Shown one piece after another: positions 53,233 through 62,498 of a stretch of DNA of 64,000 bases. The stretch is from Candidatus Defluviibacillus avedoerensis (GTDB taxonomy: Bacteria > Pseudomonadota > Gammaproteobacteria > Burkholderiales > Burkholderiaceae_C). Within the stretch, counting starts at the first letter, position 1, and every line of letters begins with the position of its first letter. The notes under the pieces are model-generated. The model was not told the origin of the DNA and made no database searches. It worked only from the letters and a program-made list of their open reading frames with translations. Where the stretch lies: contig JADJBS010000003.1 of NCBI GenBank assembly GCA_016703665.1, positions 1-64,000 on the forward strand, in the 5' to 3' direction. Position numbers and translations under genes: made by a program.

Positions 53233-55941
53233 ATGTCCAATGCACCCGAGCAAGCGCCCGTTGGCGACGCCGACAAAGTAGAAACCCGAGAGTGGACTGA
53301 CGCGTTGTCCGCCGTCATTGAAGCGGAGGGGCCGCACCGTGCGCACTTTCTGCTTGAACAGTTGCTGGAGCATGCTCGCCAGCACAGCATCGACATGCCA
53401 TTCTCTGCCACCACGGGCTACGTCAACACCATTCAACCCGAACAAGAAGCACGCAACCCAGGGAACGTGGAGATTGAAGAGCGACTGCGTGCCTACATGC
53501 GCTGGAATGCCATGGCCATGGTGGTCAAGGCCAACAAACACAATCCCCCAGACGGTGGAGACCTTGGCGGTCATATTTCGTCGTTTGCGTCGCTCGCCAC
53601 CATGTTTGGTGCAGGCTTTAACCATTTTTGGCATGCCGATAACACCGATCAGGGTGGTGACCATGGTGGCGACTGCCTCTATATCCAGGGCCACAGCGCG
53701 CCGGGTGTCTATGCCCGCGCTTACCTCGAAGGCCGCCTGACCGAAGAGCAATTGCTCAACTTCCGCCAGGAAGTCGACGGCAAAGGCATCAGCAGCTACC
53801 CCCACCCCAAGCTGATGCCCAATTTCTGGCAATTCCCCACGGTGTCGATGGGACTGGGCCCTTTGATGGCCATCTACCAAGCCCGCTTTTTGAAGTACCT
53901 GCACGCACGCGGCATTGCCAATACCGCCAAGCGAAAGGTTTGGGTGTTCTGCGGTGATGGCGAGATGGACGAACCCGAATCGCTGGGCGCGATTGGCTTG
54001 GCAGCACGCGAAAAGCTGGACAACCTGATCTTCGTGATCAACTGCAACCTGCAGCGCCTGGACGGCCCGGTGCGAGGCAACAGCAAGATCATCCAGGAGT
54101 TGGAAGGCGAATTCCGCGGCTCCGGCTGGAACGTGATCAAGCTGATCTGGGGCAGCAACTGGGATCCGCTCTTGCGTCGCGACAAGGACGGTGCACTCAA
54201 AGAGTTGATGATGAACACGCTGGACGGTGACTACCAGGCCTTCAAGGCGTTTGACGGTGCCTATGTTCGGAAAAACTTCTTTGGCCGTGATCCGCGCACC
54301 CTGGAGATGGTGGCGCACATGTCTGATGACGAAATCTGGGCGCTGCTGCGTGGCGGCCACGACCCACAAAAGGTCTATGCCGCGTATGACTCCGCCGTCA
54401 AGACGACAGGCAAACCTACTCTGTTGCTGATCAAGACCGTCAAAGGCTATGGCATGGGCAAAAGCGGCGAGGGCCGCAACACCGCGCACCAGACCAAAAA
54501 GCTGGCCGATGAGGACATGCGCCACATCCGGGATCGCTTCAACATCCCGGTGTCAGACGACAAACTGACTGACATTCCCTTCATCAAGCCCGAACCCGGC
54601 AGCGTTGAAGACAACTACCTGCACGAGCGCCGCAAGGCCCTGGGTGGCTATCTGCCCCACCGTCGCACCAAGGCAGACGAGCAATTCACAGTTCCCTCAC
54701 TGGACACTTTCAAGTCCGTGATTGAACCGACGGCTGAAGGCCGCGAAATCAGCACCACCCAAGCCTATGTGCGCTTTCTCACCACCTTGCTGCGTGATCA
54801 GGCGCTGGGCCCACGCGTAGTGCCCATTTTGGTGGACGAGGCCCGCACCTTCGGCATGGAAGGCCTGTTCCGCCAGATCGGTATTTACAACCCGGCGGGT
54901 CAGCTTTACACACCTGTAGACAAAGAGCAGGTGATGTACTACCGCGAAGACAAGGCCGGACAGATCCTGCAAGAGGGCATCAACGAAGCTGGCGGCATGA
55001 GCAGCTGGATTGCCGCTGCCACCAGCTACAGCACCAGCAACCGCATCATGGTGCCGTTCTATATCTATTACTCGATGTTCGGCTTGCAACGCGTTGGCGA
55101 CTTGGCCTGGGCGGCAGGTGACATGCAGGCACGTGGTTTCTTGCTGGGCGGCACATCGGGCCGTACCACGCTGAACGGCGAAGGCCTGCAGCACGAGGAT
55201 GGCCATAGCCACATCATGGCCAACACCATTCCCAATTGCCTGAGCTACGACCCCACCTTCGCGCACGAAGTGGCCGTTATCCTGCACCACGGCCTCAAAC
55301 GCATGGTGGAGAAACAGGACAATGTCTATTTCTACATTACCCTGCTGAACGAGAACTACCCCATGCCAGGCCTCACCGCTGGCACGGAGGAGCAGATCAT
55401 CAAAGGCATGTACCTGTGCAAAGAGGGCGCCAAGCTCACACCGCGAGTGCAGTTGCTGGGCAGCGGCACCATCCTGCGCGAAAGCGTGTTTGCCCAGGAA
55501 CTGCTGGAGAAGGACTGGGGCGTGGCCGCCAACGTGTGGAGTTGCCCAAGCTTTAACGAGCTCACCCGCGAAGGCCAGGATTGCGAGCGATTCAACATGC
55601 TGCATCCGCTGGAAGCGCCGCGCGTGTCCTTTGTCGGCCAGCAGCTTGAAAAGCACATGGGCCCCGTGGTGGCATCCACCGACTACATGAAGGCCTATGC
55701 CGAGCAGATTCGTCCGTTCATCCCCAAGGGTCGTACCTACAAAGTGCTGGGCACCGATGGCTTTGGCCGCAGTGACTTCCGCAGCAAACTGCGTGAGCAC
55801 TTCGAGGTGAACCGCCACTACATCGTGGTGGCAGCGCTCAAGGCGCTGAGCGAAGAGGGCACCGTGCCGGTTGCCAAGGTAGCCGAAGCCATTGCCAAGT
55901 ACGGCATCAAGGCCGACAAGATCAACCCGCTGTACGCCTAA
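53233..55941 (+). CDS. aceE: pyruvate dehydrogenase E1 component, homodimeric
   Basis: 902 residues. Thiamine-diphosphate enzyme that decarboxylates pyruvate and acetylates the E2 lipoyl group. Hallmarks are NPGNVEIEERLRAYMRWNAMAMVV, GGHISSFASLATMFGAGFNHFW, FCGDGEMDEPESLGAIGLA with the ThDP motif (GDG...NCN), INCNLQRLDGPVRGN, VDEARTFGMEGLFRQIGIY and QHEDGHSHI. First gene of aceE-aceF-bph-lpdA, divergent from the histidine kinase. Confidence 0.98.
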   Translation: MSNAPEQAPVGDADKVETREWTDALSAVIEAEGPHRAHFLLEQLLEHARQHSIDMPFSATTGYVNTIQPEQEARNPGNVEIEERLRAYMRWNAMAMVVKANKHNPPDGGDLGGHISSFASLATMFGAGFNHFWHADNTDQGGDHGGDCLYIQGHSAPGVYARAYLEGRLTEEQLLNFRQEVDGKGISSYPHPKLMPNFWQFPTVSMGLGPLMAIYQARFLKYLHARGIANTAKRKVWVFCGDGEMDEPESLGAIGLAAREKLDNLIFVINCNLQRLDGPVRGNSKIIQELEGEFRGSGWNVIKLIWGSNWDPLLRRDKDGALKELMMNTLDGDYQAFKAFDGAYVRKNFFGRDPRTLEMVAHMSDDEIWALLRGGHDPQKVYAAYDSAVKTTGKPTLLLIKTVKGYGMGKSGEGRNTAHQTKKLADEDMRHIRDRFNIPVSDDKLTDIPFIKPEPGSVEDNYLHERRKALGGYLPHRRTKADEQFTVPSLDTFKSVIEPTAEGREISTTQAYVRFLTTLLRDQALGPRVVPILVDEARTFGMEGLFRQIGIYNPAGQLYTPVDKEQVMYYREDKAGQILQEGINEAGGMSSWIAAATSYSTSNRIMVPFYIYYSMFGLQRVGDLAWAAGDMQARGFLLGGTSGRTTLNGEGLQHEDGHSHIMANTIPNCLSYDPTFAHEVAVILHHGLKRMVEKQDNVYFYITLLNENYPMPGLTAGTEEQIIKGMYLCKEGAKLTPRVQLLGSGTILRESVFAQELLEKDWGVAANVWSCPSFNELTREGQDCERFNMLHPLEAPRVSFVGQQLEKHMGPVVASTDYMKAYAEQIRPFIPKGRTYKVLGTDGFGRSDFRSKLREHFEVNRHYIVVAALKALSEEGTVPVAKVAEAIAKYGIKADKINPLYA

Positions 55942-55959
55942 ACCCTTGGGAGACACAAC

Positions 55960-57609
55960 ATGGCATTGATAGAAGTAAAAGTCCCCGATATCGGTGACTT
56001 CGATGAAGTGACAGTGATCGAGCTGATGGTGAAAGTGGGCGACACGGTCAAGGCCGAGCAATCGCTCATCACAGTGGAAAGTGACAAAGCCTCGATGGAA
56101 ATCCCTTCCAGCATGGCTGGTGTGGTCAAGGAACTCAAGGTCAAATTGGGCGACAAGGTCAAAGAGGGCTCTGTCGTCTTGATGATTGAGGCGGCTGGTG
56201 CGGCGGCAAGCGCAGCTCCAGCCGCCGCCTCTACGCCTGCGCCTGTTCAGGCCACGGTGCCAGCACCGGCGTCAGTGGCTGGTCCTTCTTCTGTAGCAAG
56301 TGCTGGCCCGGTTGAAGTTCGCGTGCCTGACATTGGTGACTTCAAGGACGTGGCTGTCATTGAGGTATTTGTTAAGGCGGGCGACACAGTCAAGGTCGAG
56401 CAGTCACTGATCACTGTCGAATCAGACAAAGCATCGATGGAGATTCCCTCGTCCGCCGCAGGCGTCATCAAAGAGCTGAAAGTCAAGCTGGGCGACGTGG
56501 TCAACATTGGCGATTTGCTGGCGATTCTCCAAGGCGCTGAGGGCGCGCCTGCCGTTGCAGCACCCGCCGCCAGCGTGGCGGCTCCAGCCGTAGCTGCATC
56601 TTCTGCCGCGCCGATTGCGGTGGCATCTGCTGGTGCGGTTCCGGCCCACAACCCCACGGCGGCTGTGGGTGCTGTGCTGCCGCACGCCTCACCCTCGGTG
56701 CGCAAGTTCGCACGCGAACTGGGTGTGCCGCTGGAAGAACTGAAAGGCTCCGGCCCCAAAGGTCGCATCACACAAGACGATGTGCAGTCCTTCACCAAAG
56801 CGGTGATGAGCGGTGCCACCCAAACCAAAGCGCAAGCAGCCAATGCGCCTAAAGCTGCTGCGGGTGGCGGCGAAGCCCTGGGCCTCTTGCCCTGGCCGAA
56901 AGTGGACTTCACCAAGTTTGGTGCGGTGGAACGCAAAGACCTGTCGCGTATCAAGAAGATTAGCGGCGCCAACCTGCACCGTAACTGGGTGCTGATCCCG
57001 CATGTCACGAACCATGACGATTGCGACATCACCGAGCTGGAAGCCTTCCGCGTGCAGATGAACAAGGAAAACGAGAAGTCAGGCGTCAAGGTCACCATGC
57101 TCGCCTTCATGATCAAGGCCGCCGTGGCTGCGCTCAAGAAGTTTCCCGAGTTCAACAGCTCGCTCGACGGCGATCAACTGGTGCTCAAGCAATACTTCCA
57201 CATCGGCTTTGCCGCCGACACGCCCAACGGCTTGGTCGTGCCCGTCATCAAAGACGCTGACAAAAAGGGCGTGGCCCAAATCAGCACCGAGATGGGCGAA
57301 CTCGCCAAGAAGGCGCGCGACGGCAAGCTGGGCCCTGCTGATATGAGCGGCGCCTGCTTCACCATCTCGTCACTCGGTGGCATTGGCGGACGCTACTTCA
57401 CCCCCATCATCAATGCGCCCGAAGTGGCCATCATGGGCGTGTGCAAGAGCCAGATCGAACCCAAGTGGGACGGCAAGGCCTTTGTGCCTAAGCTGATGCT
57501 GCCGCTGTCCTTGAGCTGGGATCACAGGGTGATCGACGGTGCCGCTGCAGCACGATTCAATGCCTATTTCGGTCAACTCATGACCGACTTCCGCAGAATC
57601 TTGTTGTGA
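55960..57609 (+). CDS. aceF: dihydrolipoyllysine acetyltransferase (E2)
   Basis: 549 residues. Two lipoyl domains (about 2-76 and 118-193), each with the lipoylated lysine in ESDKASMEIPS, are joined by Ala/Pro linkers. An E3/E1-binding domain (about 243-283: SPSVRKFARELGVPLEELKGSG) and the acetyltransferase domain with the catalytic SWDHRVIDGAAAARF follow. The two lipoyl domains resemble each other and the one on lpdA closely. The stop overlaps the next start by GTGA. Confidence 0.97.
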   Translation: MALIEVKVPDIGDFDEVTVIELMVKVGDTVKAEQSLITVESDKASMEIPSSMAGVVKELKVKLGDKVKEGSVVLMIEAAGAAASAAPAAASTPAPVQATVPAPASVAGPSSVASAGPVEVRVPDIGDFKDVAVIEVFVKAGDTVKVEQSLITVESDKASMEIPSSAAGVIKELKVKLGDVVNIGDLLAILQGAEGAPAVAAPAASVAAPAVAASSAAPIAVASAGAVPAHNPTAAVGAVLPHASPSVRKFARELGVPLEELKGSGPKGRITQDDVQSFTKAVMSGATQTKAQAANAPKAAAGGGEALGLLPWPKVDFTKFGAVERKDLSRIKKISGANLHRNWVLIPHVTNHDDCDITELEAFRVQMNKENEKSGVKVTMLAFMIKAAVAALKKFPEFNSSLDGDQLVLKQYFHIGFAADTPNGLVVPVIKDADKKGVAQISTEMGELAKKARDGKLGPADMSGACFTISSLGGIGGRYFTPIINAPEVAIMGVCKSQIEPKWDGKAFVPKLMLPLSLSWDHRVIDGAAAARFNAYFGQLMTDFRRILL

Positions 57610-58193
57610 CCACTGTTGTCGTCGTCAAGAAGAACGGTCAGGTCGCCATGGCGGCCGACTCACTCGTGACCTTTGGCGACACCCGCCTGGGGCCACGCTT
57701 TGAGGCCAACAGCAAGATCCTGAAAATGGACACCCCTGCAGGCCCCACCTTTGTGGGGACAGCGGGCACGGTGGCGCATTTTCCGGTGCTTCGCAAGGCG
57801 CTGACCAGTCTGCCTAAGGATCAGCTTTTGCTGGGCAGCAAAGATGAAGTGTTTGACACGTTCATCAAGCTCCACCCCATGCTGAAGGAAACCTTCTTTC
57901 TGCAGACCAAGGAAGACGACAACGATCCGTACGAGTCCAGCCAGTTCAGCGTGCTCATCGCCAATGCCACTGGCATTTACGGCCTGTACAGCTACCGCGA
58001 AGTCTTTGAGTTCAAAGAGTTCTGGGGCATAGGCTCGGGCCGCAGCTTTGCGCTGGGTGCCATGCACACGGTATGGGACAAGGCCAAGACGGCGCGCGAG
58101 GTGGCTATCGCTGGCATCCATGCCGGTTGCGAATTCGACAAAAACTCAGGGCTGCCGGTGGTCATGCACACCGTCAAGCTCAAAAACCAATAA
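57606..58193 (+). CDS. proteasome-type Ntn hydrolase (HslV-like, BPH family)
   Basis: 195 residues with a GTG start coupled to the aceF stop. The N-terminus reads M-T-T-V-V-V-V-KKNGQVAMAADSLVTFGDT, matching HslV (MTTIVSVRRNG...AGDGQ.TLGNT): a threonine after Met as nucleophile, an Asp near position 17 (ADS) and a Lys near 33 (NSKIL). WGIGSGRSFALGAMH matches the proteasome beta-fold G-S-G-x-x-x-A-x-G-A motif. The betaproteobacterial proteasome homologue (BPH) is the best family fit. Such proteins are often labelled otherwise in databases. Its place inside the pyruvate dehydrogenase operon, between E2 and E3, is notable. No HslU-like ATPase lies nearby. Confidence 0.8.
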   Translation: MTTVVVVKKNGQVAMAADSLVTFGDTRLGPRFEANSKILKMDTPAGPTFVGTAGTVAHFPVLRKALTSLPKDQLLLGSKDEVFDTFIKLHPMLKETFFLQTKEDDNDPYESSQFSVLIANATGIYGLYSYREVFEFKEFWGIGSGRSFALGAMHTVWDKAKTAREVAIAGIHAGCEFDKNSGLPVVMHTVKLKNQ

Positions 58194-58207
58194 AGCGGAG
58201 AAATCCC

Positions 58208-60050
58208 ATGGCAATCATTGAAATCAAGGTTCCGGACATTGGTGACTTCGACGAAGTTACCGTCATCGAATTGATGGTAAATCCCGGCGACACCATCAAG
58301 GCAGAGCAGTCCCTGATCACCGTGGAGAGCGACAAAGCCTCCATGGAAATCCCGTCCAGCAGCGCTGGCGTGGTCAAAGAGGTCAAGGTCAAGCTGGGCG
58401 ACAAGGTCAAGCAGGGATCTGTGGTGCTGATGCTGGAAGCCGCAGGCGCAGCAGCCGCTGCTCCGTCGCCCGCACCAGCACCCGTTGCAGAACAAAAATC
58501 AGCCTCACCGCAATCTGAACCTGCAGTTGTAGCTACAACATCCATAGCATCCAGCTACACCGGCACGGTTGACATGGACTGTGATGTGCTCGTTCTGGGC
58601 GGTGGCCCTGGCGGCTACAGCGCAGCCTTCCGCGCGGCAGACCTAGGCCTGAAAGTCGTCATCGTTGAGCGCTACGCCACCCTGGGCGGCGTGTGCCTGA
58701 ACGTGGGCTGCATCCCAAGCAAGGCGCTTTTGCACGTGGCGGCAGTGATGGACGAAGTGGCGCACCTGGGCGACCTGGGCGTGGACTTTGGCAAGCCAGT
58801 CGTCAACATCGACAAACTGCGCGGCCACAAAGAAAAAGTCATCGGCAAGCTCACGGGCGGCCTGGCCGCCATGGCCAAGATGCGCAAAGTGACCACGGTG
58901 CGTGGTTATGGCCACTTCATCAGCGCCAACCATGTCGAAGTGGAAGAAACCACGGGCACATCGCAAGACAAAACCGGTGGCAAGAAGGTCATCGCCTTCA
59001 AAAAGGCTATCATCGCAGCAGGCAGCCAAGCTGTGCGCCTGCCCTTCATGCCAGATGACCCGCGGGTGGTGGACAGCACCGGCGCCTTGGCACTCAAAGA
59101 AGTCCCCAAACGCATGTTGATCTTGGGCGGCGGCATCATCGGCCTGGAAATGGGCACGGGTCTACACCACGCTGGGCGCACGCCTGGACGTGGTGGAAAT
59201 GCTGGACGGCCTGATGCAAGGGGCTGATCGGGACCTGGTCAAGATCTGGCAAAAGATGAACGCCAAGCGCTTCGACAACATCATGCTCAAGACCAAGACC
59301 GTCTCCGCACGTGCCTTGCCCGAGGGTATCGAAGTGACGTTTGCACCGGCAGAAGAGGGCGGCACTGCCCCCGCACCCCAGGTCTACGACTTGGTGTTGC
59401 AAGCCGTGGGCCGCACACCCAACGGCAAGAAAATCGCTGCCGATAAAGCCGGAGTTGCCATCACCGACCGTGGCTTCATCAATGTCGACATCCAGATGCG
59501 CACCAACGTGCCCCACATCTTCGCCATTGGCGATATCGTCGGCCAGCCCATGCTGGCGCACAAGGCCGTGCACGAAGCGCACGTAGCAGCAGAAGTGATT
59601 GCCGGTGAACTGCAAGGCAACAAAGAACTGGCCGCCGCAGCGTTCAATGCCCGAGTCATCCCAAGCGTGGCCTACACCGACCCCGAAGTCGCCTGGGTGG
59701 GCCTGACCGAAGACCAGGCCAAAGCCCAAGGCATCAAGGTCAAAAAGGGATTGTTCCCCTGGACCGCATCCGGCCGCGCCATTGCCAATGGCCGCGACGA
59801 AGGTGTCACCAAGTTGCTGTTTGACGATAGCCCCGAAGCACATGGTCACGGCAAGATCCTGGGCGGCGGCATGGTCGGTACCCATGCAGGCGACATGATC
59901 GGGGAAGTGGCCTTGGCGATTGAGATGGGTGCTGATGCTGTCGACATTGGTAAGACCATCCATCCGCACCCCACGCTGGGCGAGAGCATCGGCATGGCGG
60001 CTGAGGTGGCGCATGGGTCTTGTACCGACGTGCCACCAGGCAAGAAGTAA
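58208..60050 (+). CDS. lpdA: dihydrolipoyl dehydrogenase (E3) with N-terminal lipoyl domain, one frameshift
   Basis: FAD enzyme that reoxidises E2 dihydrolipoamide with NAD. An N-terminal lipoyl domain (about 1-76, ESDKASMEIPS) and a linker precede the flavoprotein: LVLGGGPGGYSAAFRAADLG, the redox cysteine pair GGVCLNVGCIPSKALLH, ILGGGIIGLEMGT, FAIGDIVGQPMLAHKA and the C-terminal dimer motif with HPHPTLGE. The frame breaks at about 59157-59160, where GGG in place of GG after ATGGGCAC throws the reading; correction gives a protein of about 613 residues. A homopolymer error is likely for such a core gene. The part from about 59237 to the stop recurs downstream. Confidence 0.93.
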
Positions 60051-60066
60051 GACAGCTTCCTTTGAG

Positions 60067-60386
60067 CAAGTGGCGGGGGATGAGGTCGCGGGTGTTGTCT
60101 TTCACCCGGCTAACGGTATCGACGAGGCCGGCGTGGCCCAGGCACAAGCCACCTTGCGCCGGCCCACCCTTTGCCATGGAATGATTGCGCAAGGCCGATG
60201 AGTTGCACCTCACGCCCAAGCGAGCGGCGCACTATCTGTGGGCGGTGCTGATTGCGCTCATCTACGAGGTGTTTCCATTGGTCTGTCCCGTTTGTGGTGG
60301 ACAAATGCGCGTCATTGCTTTCAGCACGCACAGCGCAGACATCCGGCACCAGACTATGAGGTGGCTCAGCGCGTCAGTTGGTGACT
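60067..60386 (+). mobile_element. IS91-type transposase C-terminal remnant with internal deletions
   Basis: Three forward-frame pieces match the C-terminal half of IS91/ISCR-type (Y2) transposases: DEVAGVVFHPANGIDEAGVAQAQATLRR (60084-60165), ELHLTPKRAAHYLWAVLIALIYEVFPLVCPVCGGQMRVIAFSTHSADIRH (about 60203-60350, with the CPxCGG zinc-ribbon-like motif) and DYEVAQRVSW ending at a TGA (60356-60386). The middle parts usually present between these pieces are missing, so the element has shrunk by internal deletions. It starts 16 bases after the lpdA stop codon. The family assignment rests on memory of homologues. Confidence 0.65.
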
Positions 60387-60629
60387 GAACAAGTCGGCGG
60401 CTTTGACCCGCTGCGGGATGGTCTGCGTGCTCAGTACGCCCTTCCCCACAGGCACACAGCAGATTTGTAATCTGTAGCCCTGCGCGCCACAAAAATCAAC
60501 AGACCAGAGAGTTTCCTTGGCACCAAGCACGTGCAATACTTGGCCTCGTGCGATTGAATTTCCTATCCGTCATCAGGTTCCGCTGTCTACTGCAAGTCCG
60601 ATTCACCGCAACCGATAAGGGAACACACC
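60387..60629. other. intergenic, nothing recognised
   Basis: No open frame of note, no clear terminator or repeat. A ribosome-binding-like AAGGGAA lies just before the next ATG. Probably the rest of the decayed insertion plus the leader of the exported protein. Confidence 0.4.
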
Positions 60630-61016
60630 ATGAAAGCATCCCGCCTCGCCCTCGCCGCATGCCTTGCCGCCGCCTGTAACCTGACGCAGGCGGCCATATC
60701 GGATTGGACCGGTACGCCGCTGGATCTGGTCTGGCATGGCGACGAACGGTGCCGCCTGCAGGTGACTGCGGTCACGCAGGCCAGGTTTTATCAACCGTTA
60801 CAGGTGACGGTCGTCAATCGCGGTACCGTACGCGTGAAATACGATATCTACGTCTTCGCGGAGCGTCTGGCTGGCGAGCCCGTGTTCTACGACACCTTCA
60901 CCATCGCCAGCGCTGCGCCTGGCGCGGTATCAGTGGGCAAAACCCGTGTCTGGAGTAATTCAATCACAGGCGCCAAGGTTAGAGTTGGTCTGACTGCGTG
61001 CAGCACCATCGGCTGA
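60630..61016 (+). CDS. exported hypothetical protein
   Basis: 128 residues with an N-terminal signal peptide (MKASRLALAACLAAACNLTQA). The mature part has a charged and beta-rich pattern: WHGDERCRLQVTAVTQARF, QVTVVNRGTVRVKYDIYVFAERL, TGAKVRVGLTACSTIG. Two cysteines may pair. Family unknown. It sits as cargo between the first and second lpdA 3' copies. Confidence 0.65.
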   Translation: MKASRLALAACLAAACNLTQAAISDWTGTPLDLVWHGDERCRLQVTAVTQARFYQPLQVTVVNRGTVRVKYDIYVFAERLAGEPVFYDTFTIASAAPGAVSVGKTRVWSNSITGAKVRVGLTACSTIG

Positions 61017-61030
61017 CAGGGGGCGCCTGG

Positions 61031-61311
61031 CTGCCGCGCCGTTGCTAACAGCCGCGATGTGGGCGTCACCAAACTGCCGTTTGATGGCAGGCCCGACGCT
61101 CACGGCCACGGCAAGATCTTGGGTGGCGGCATGGTCGGCACGCATGCCGGAGACATGATTGGCGAGGTGGCCCTGGCGATTGAGATGGGTGCCGATGCAG
61201 TGGACATCGGCACCCATCCACCCCCACCCAACGCTGGGCGAGAGCATCGGCACGGCAGCGGAAGTTGCGCACGGCAGTTGCACGGACGTGGTGCTGCCTG
61301 CGCGGAAGTAA
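61031..61311 (+). pseudogene. second, diverged copy of the lpdA 3' end
   Basis: About 280 bases homologous to the last part of lpdA (59783-60050): RDVGVTKLPFDGRPDAHGHGKILGGGMVGTHAGDMIGEVALAIEMGADAVDIG, then a frame change where the sequence reads CACCCATCCACCCCCACCC, and a TAA at 61309-61311. It is visibly more diverged from lpdA than the third copy. It has no start and cannot make a functional enzyme. A hairpin follows. Confidence 0.8.
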
Positions 61312-61378
61312 ATTCACAGCCAAAATGGCCTCTGGCCTCTGGCGTTTGACGATAAAGCGCAGACTGCTATCAGCAATG

Positions 61379-61409
61379 AAAAGCCCAAACTGGCAACGGT
61401 TCGGGCTTT
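61379..61409 (+). terminator. hairpin after the second lpdA 3' copy
   Basis: AAAGCCCAAAC-TGGCAAC-GGTTCGGGCTTTG, a stem with one mismatch, strongly alike to the hairpin after the third copy, including the loop TGGCAAC. This indicates that the duplicated unit includes the operon terminator. Confidence 0.65.
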
Positions 61410-61464
61410 GTGCTTTGCGTATTCAATCCATCGGTGCAAAATACTGTATATTTGAACAGTAATC

Positions 61465-61922
61465 ATGTCCGCCAAACCCTAGCTCTACAACCCACGCCAC
61501 CCCGAGCGCACGCTGCTCTACCAAACGGTAGTCGAATACATGAGACTTGGCTGGATCTCGCCAGTGCAGGCCAGTTCGAAGGGCAGGGCGACCACCACAC
61601 TCCAAAGCCTTCTGTCCGCAAGGCGTTTTTCAAATACCTTGAATGCGGCATCTTTGCCCACCTGTTTGCCGATTCGCTGAAAGAGCCCTATGGCGGGGCC
61701 AATCCGGGGGGGGAGGCCGCCGGTTGGCTGGACGAGCCCGAGTCCCTTCGTTCACTGGCGCTGATTGCCCTGCGCGAGGCACCCGGTGCCCGGGCATTTG
61801 GTCTGCTGGTGATCGGATCACCCGATGCGCAGCGCTTCGGGCGCGACATGGAAGTGGACTTCCTGATGCGCATGGGCCAGCTTGCCAGTGCAGCACTGGT
61901 GCGTTTGCGCACACCGGCCTGA
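61465..61922 (+). pseudogene. chimera: IS91-type transposase N-terminus joined to DUF484 C-terminus
   Basis: From ATG 61465 the text MSAKP-stop-LYNPRHPERTLLYQTVVEY, then after a shift near 61538 HETWLDLASAGQFEGQGDHHTPK and RKAFFKYLECGIFAH, matches the N-terminus of IS91-type transposases. At about 61665 it passes without a break into LFADSLKEPYGGANPGGEAAGWLDEPESL and FGLLVIGSPDAQRFGRDMEVDFLMRMGQLASAALVRL, the C-terminal part of DUF484 (GAF-like) proteins. It is thus a fusion created by insertion or deletion. The part from 61538 is one open frame of about 125 codons. Product and function unlikely. Confidence 0.6.
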
Positions 61923-62060
61923 GTGCCGGGCCGCACCCCGGTACCACTGGCCCGGTGGTCTGTTGGGTGTAGGGAATGTCTGCATGCGGCGCGGGGATGC
62001 GTTGGCCACAATCAACGGGCTTATCCATACCGTCACCCGTATTTTTCAAAGGGGCTTTCC

Positions 62061-62498
62061 ATGCGCATTCTTCAACCCGTTCAAGTCACCCTGCTGGCGT
62101 TGGCGCTGTCCGCATCGCTGACCGCGGTGGCCGCCACGGACGCACCTGTGAAGGTGGTCTACCACATGAGCGAGGGCATTCCGCAGGCTTCCCGGGCCAT
62201 CAACAACATCCGCAACCACCTGGCTGCTGACCCGAATGCCAAAATTGTGGTCGTGACCCACGGCCTGGGCATCGACTTTCTGCTGGAGGGGGCGGTCAAC
62301 CAGATGGAGCAGCCGTTTGCCGGTGCGGTTGCCGATCTGGCAGGAAAGGGTGTTGAGTTCAGGGTGTGCAACAACACGCTGGCGTCACGCAAAATCGATG
62401 CCTCCAAAGTGGCGATGGAGGCCAAGGTGGTGCCTTCCGGCGTGGCCGAAACTGCCCGCCTGCAGGCCAGGGAAGGCTTTGTTTACCTGCGTCCTTGA
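62061..62498 (+). CDS. exported DsrE-family-like protein
   Basis: 145 residues from ATG 62061. Signal peptide (LQPVQVTLLALALSASLTAVAA). The mature part has KVVYHMSEGIPQASRAINNIRNHLAADPNAKIVVVTHGLGIDFLLEGA and VEFRVCNNTLASRKI, the DsrE/DsrF-like fold with a conserved cysteine, seen in periplasmic sulfur-related proteins. It lies as cargo between the second and third lpdA 3' copies. Confidence 0.82.
   Translation: MRILQPVQVTLLALALSASLTAVAATDAPVKVVYHMSEGIPQASRAINNIRNHLAADPNAKIVVVTHGLGIDFLLEGAVNQMEQPFAGAVADLAGKGVEFRVCNNTLASRKIDASKVAMEAKVVPSGVAETARLQAREGFVYLRP

Noticed and set aside
53203..54525. Reverse frame of 440 codons
   Set aside because: Antisense shadow of aceE, which is certain on the forward strand.
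54697..56061. Reverse frame of 454 codons
   Set aside because: Antisense to the aceE 3' end and the aceF start.
56247..57155. Reverse frame of 302 codons rich in Ala, Ser and Thr
   Set aside because: Mirror of the Ala/Pro-rich E2 linkers and catalytic domain; no independent support.
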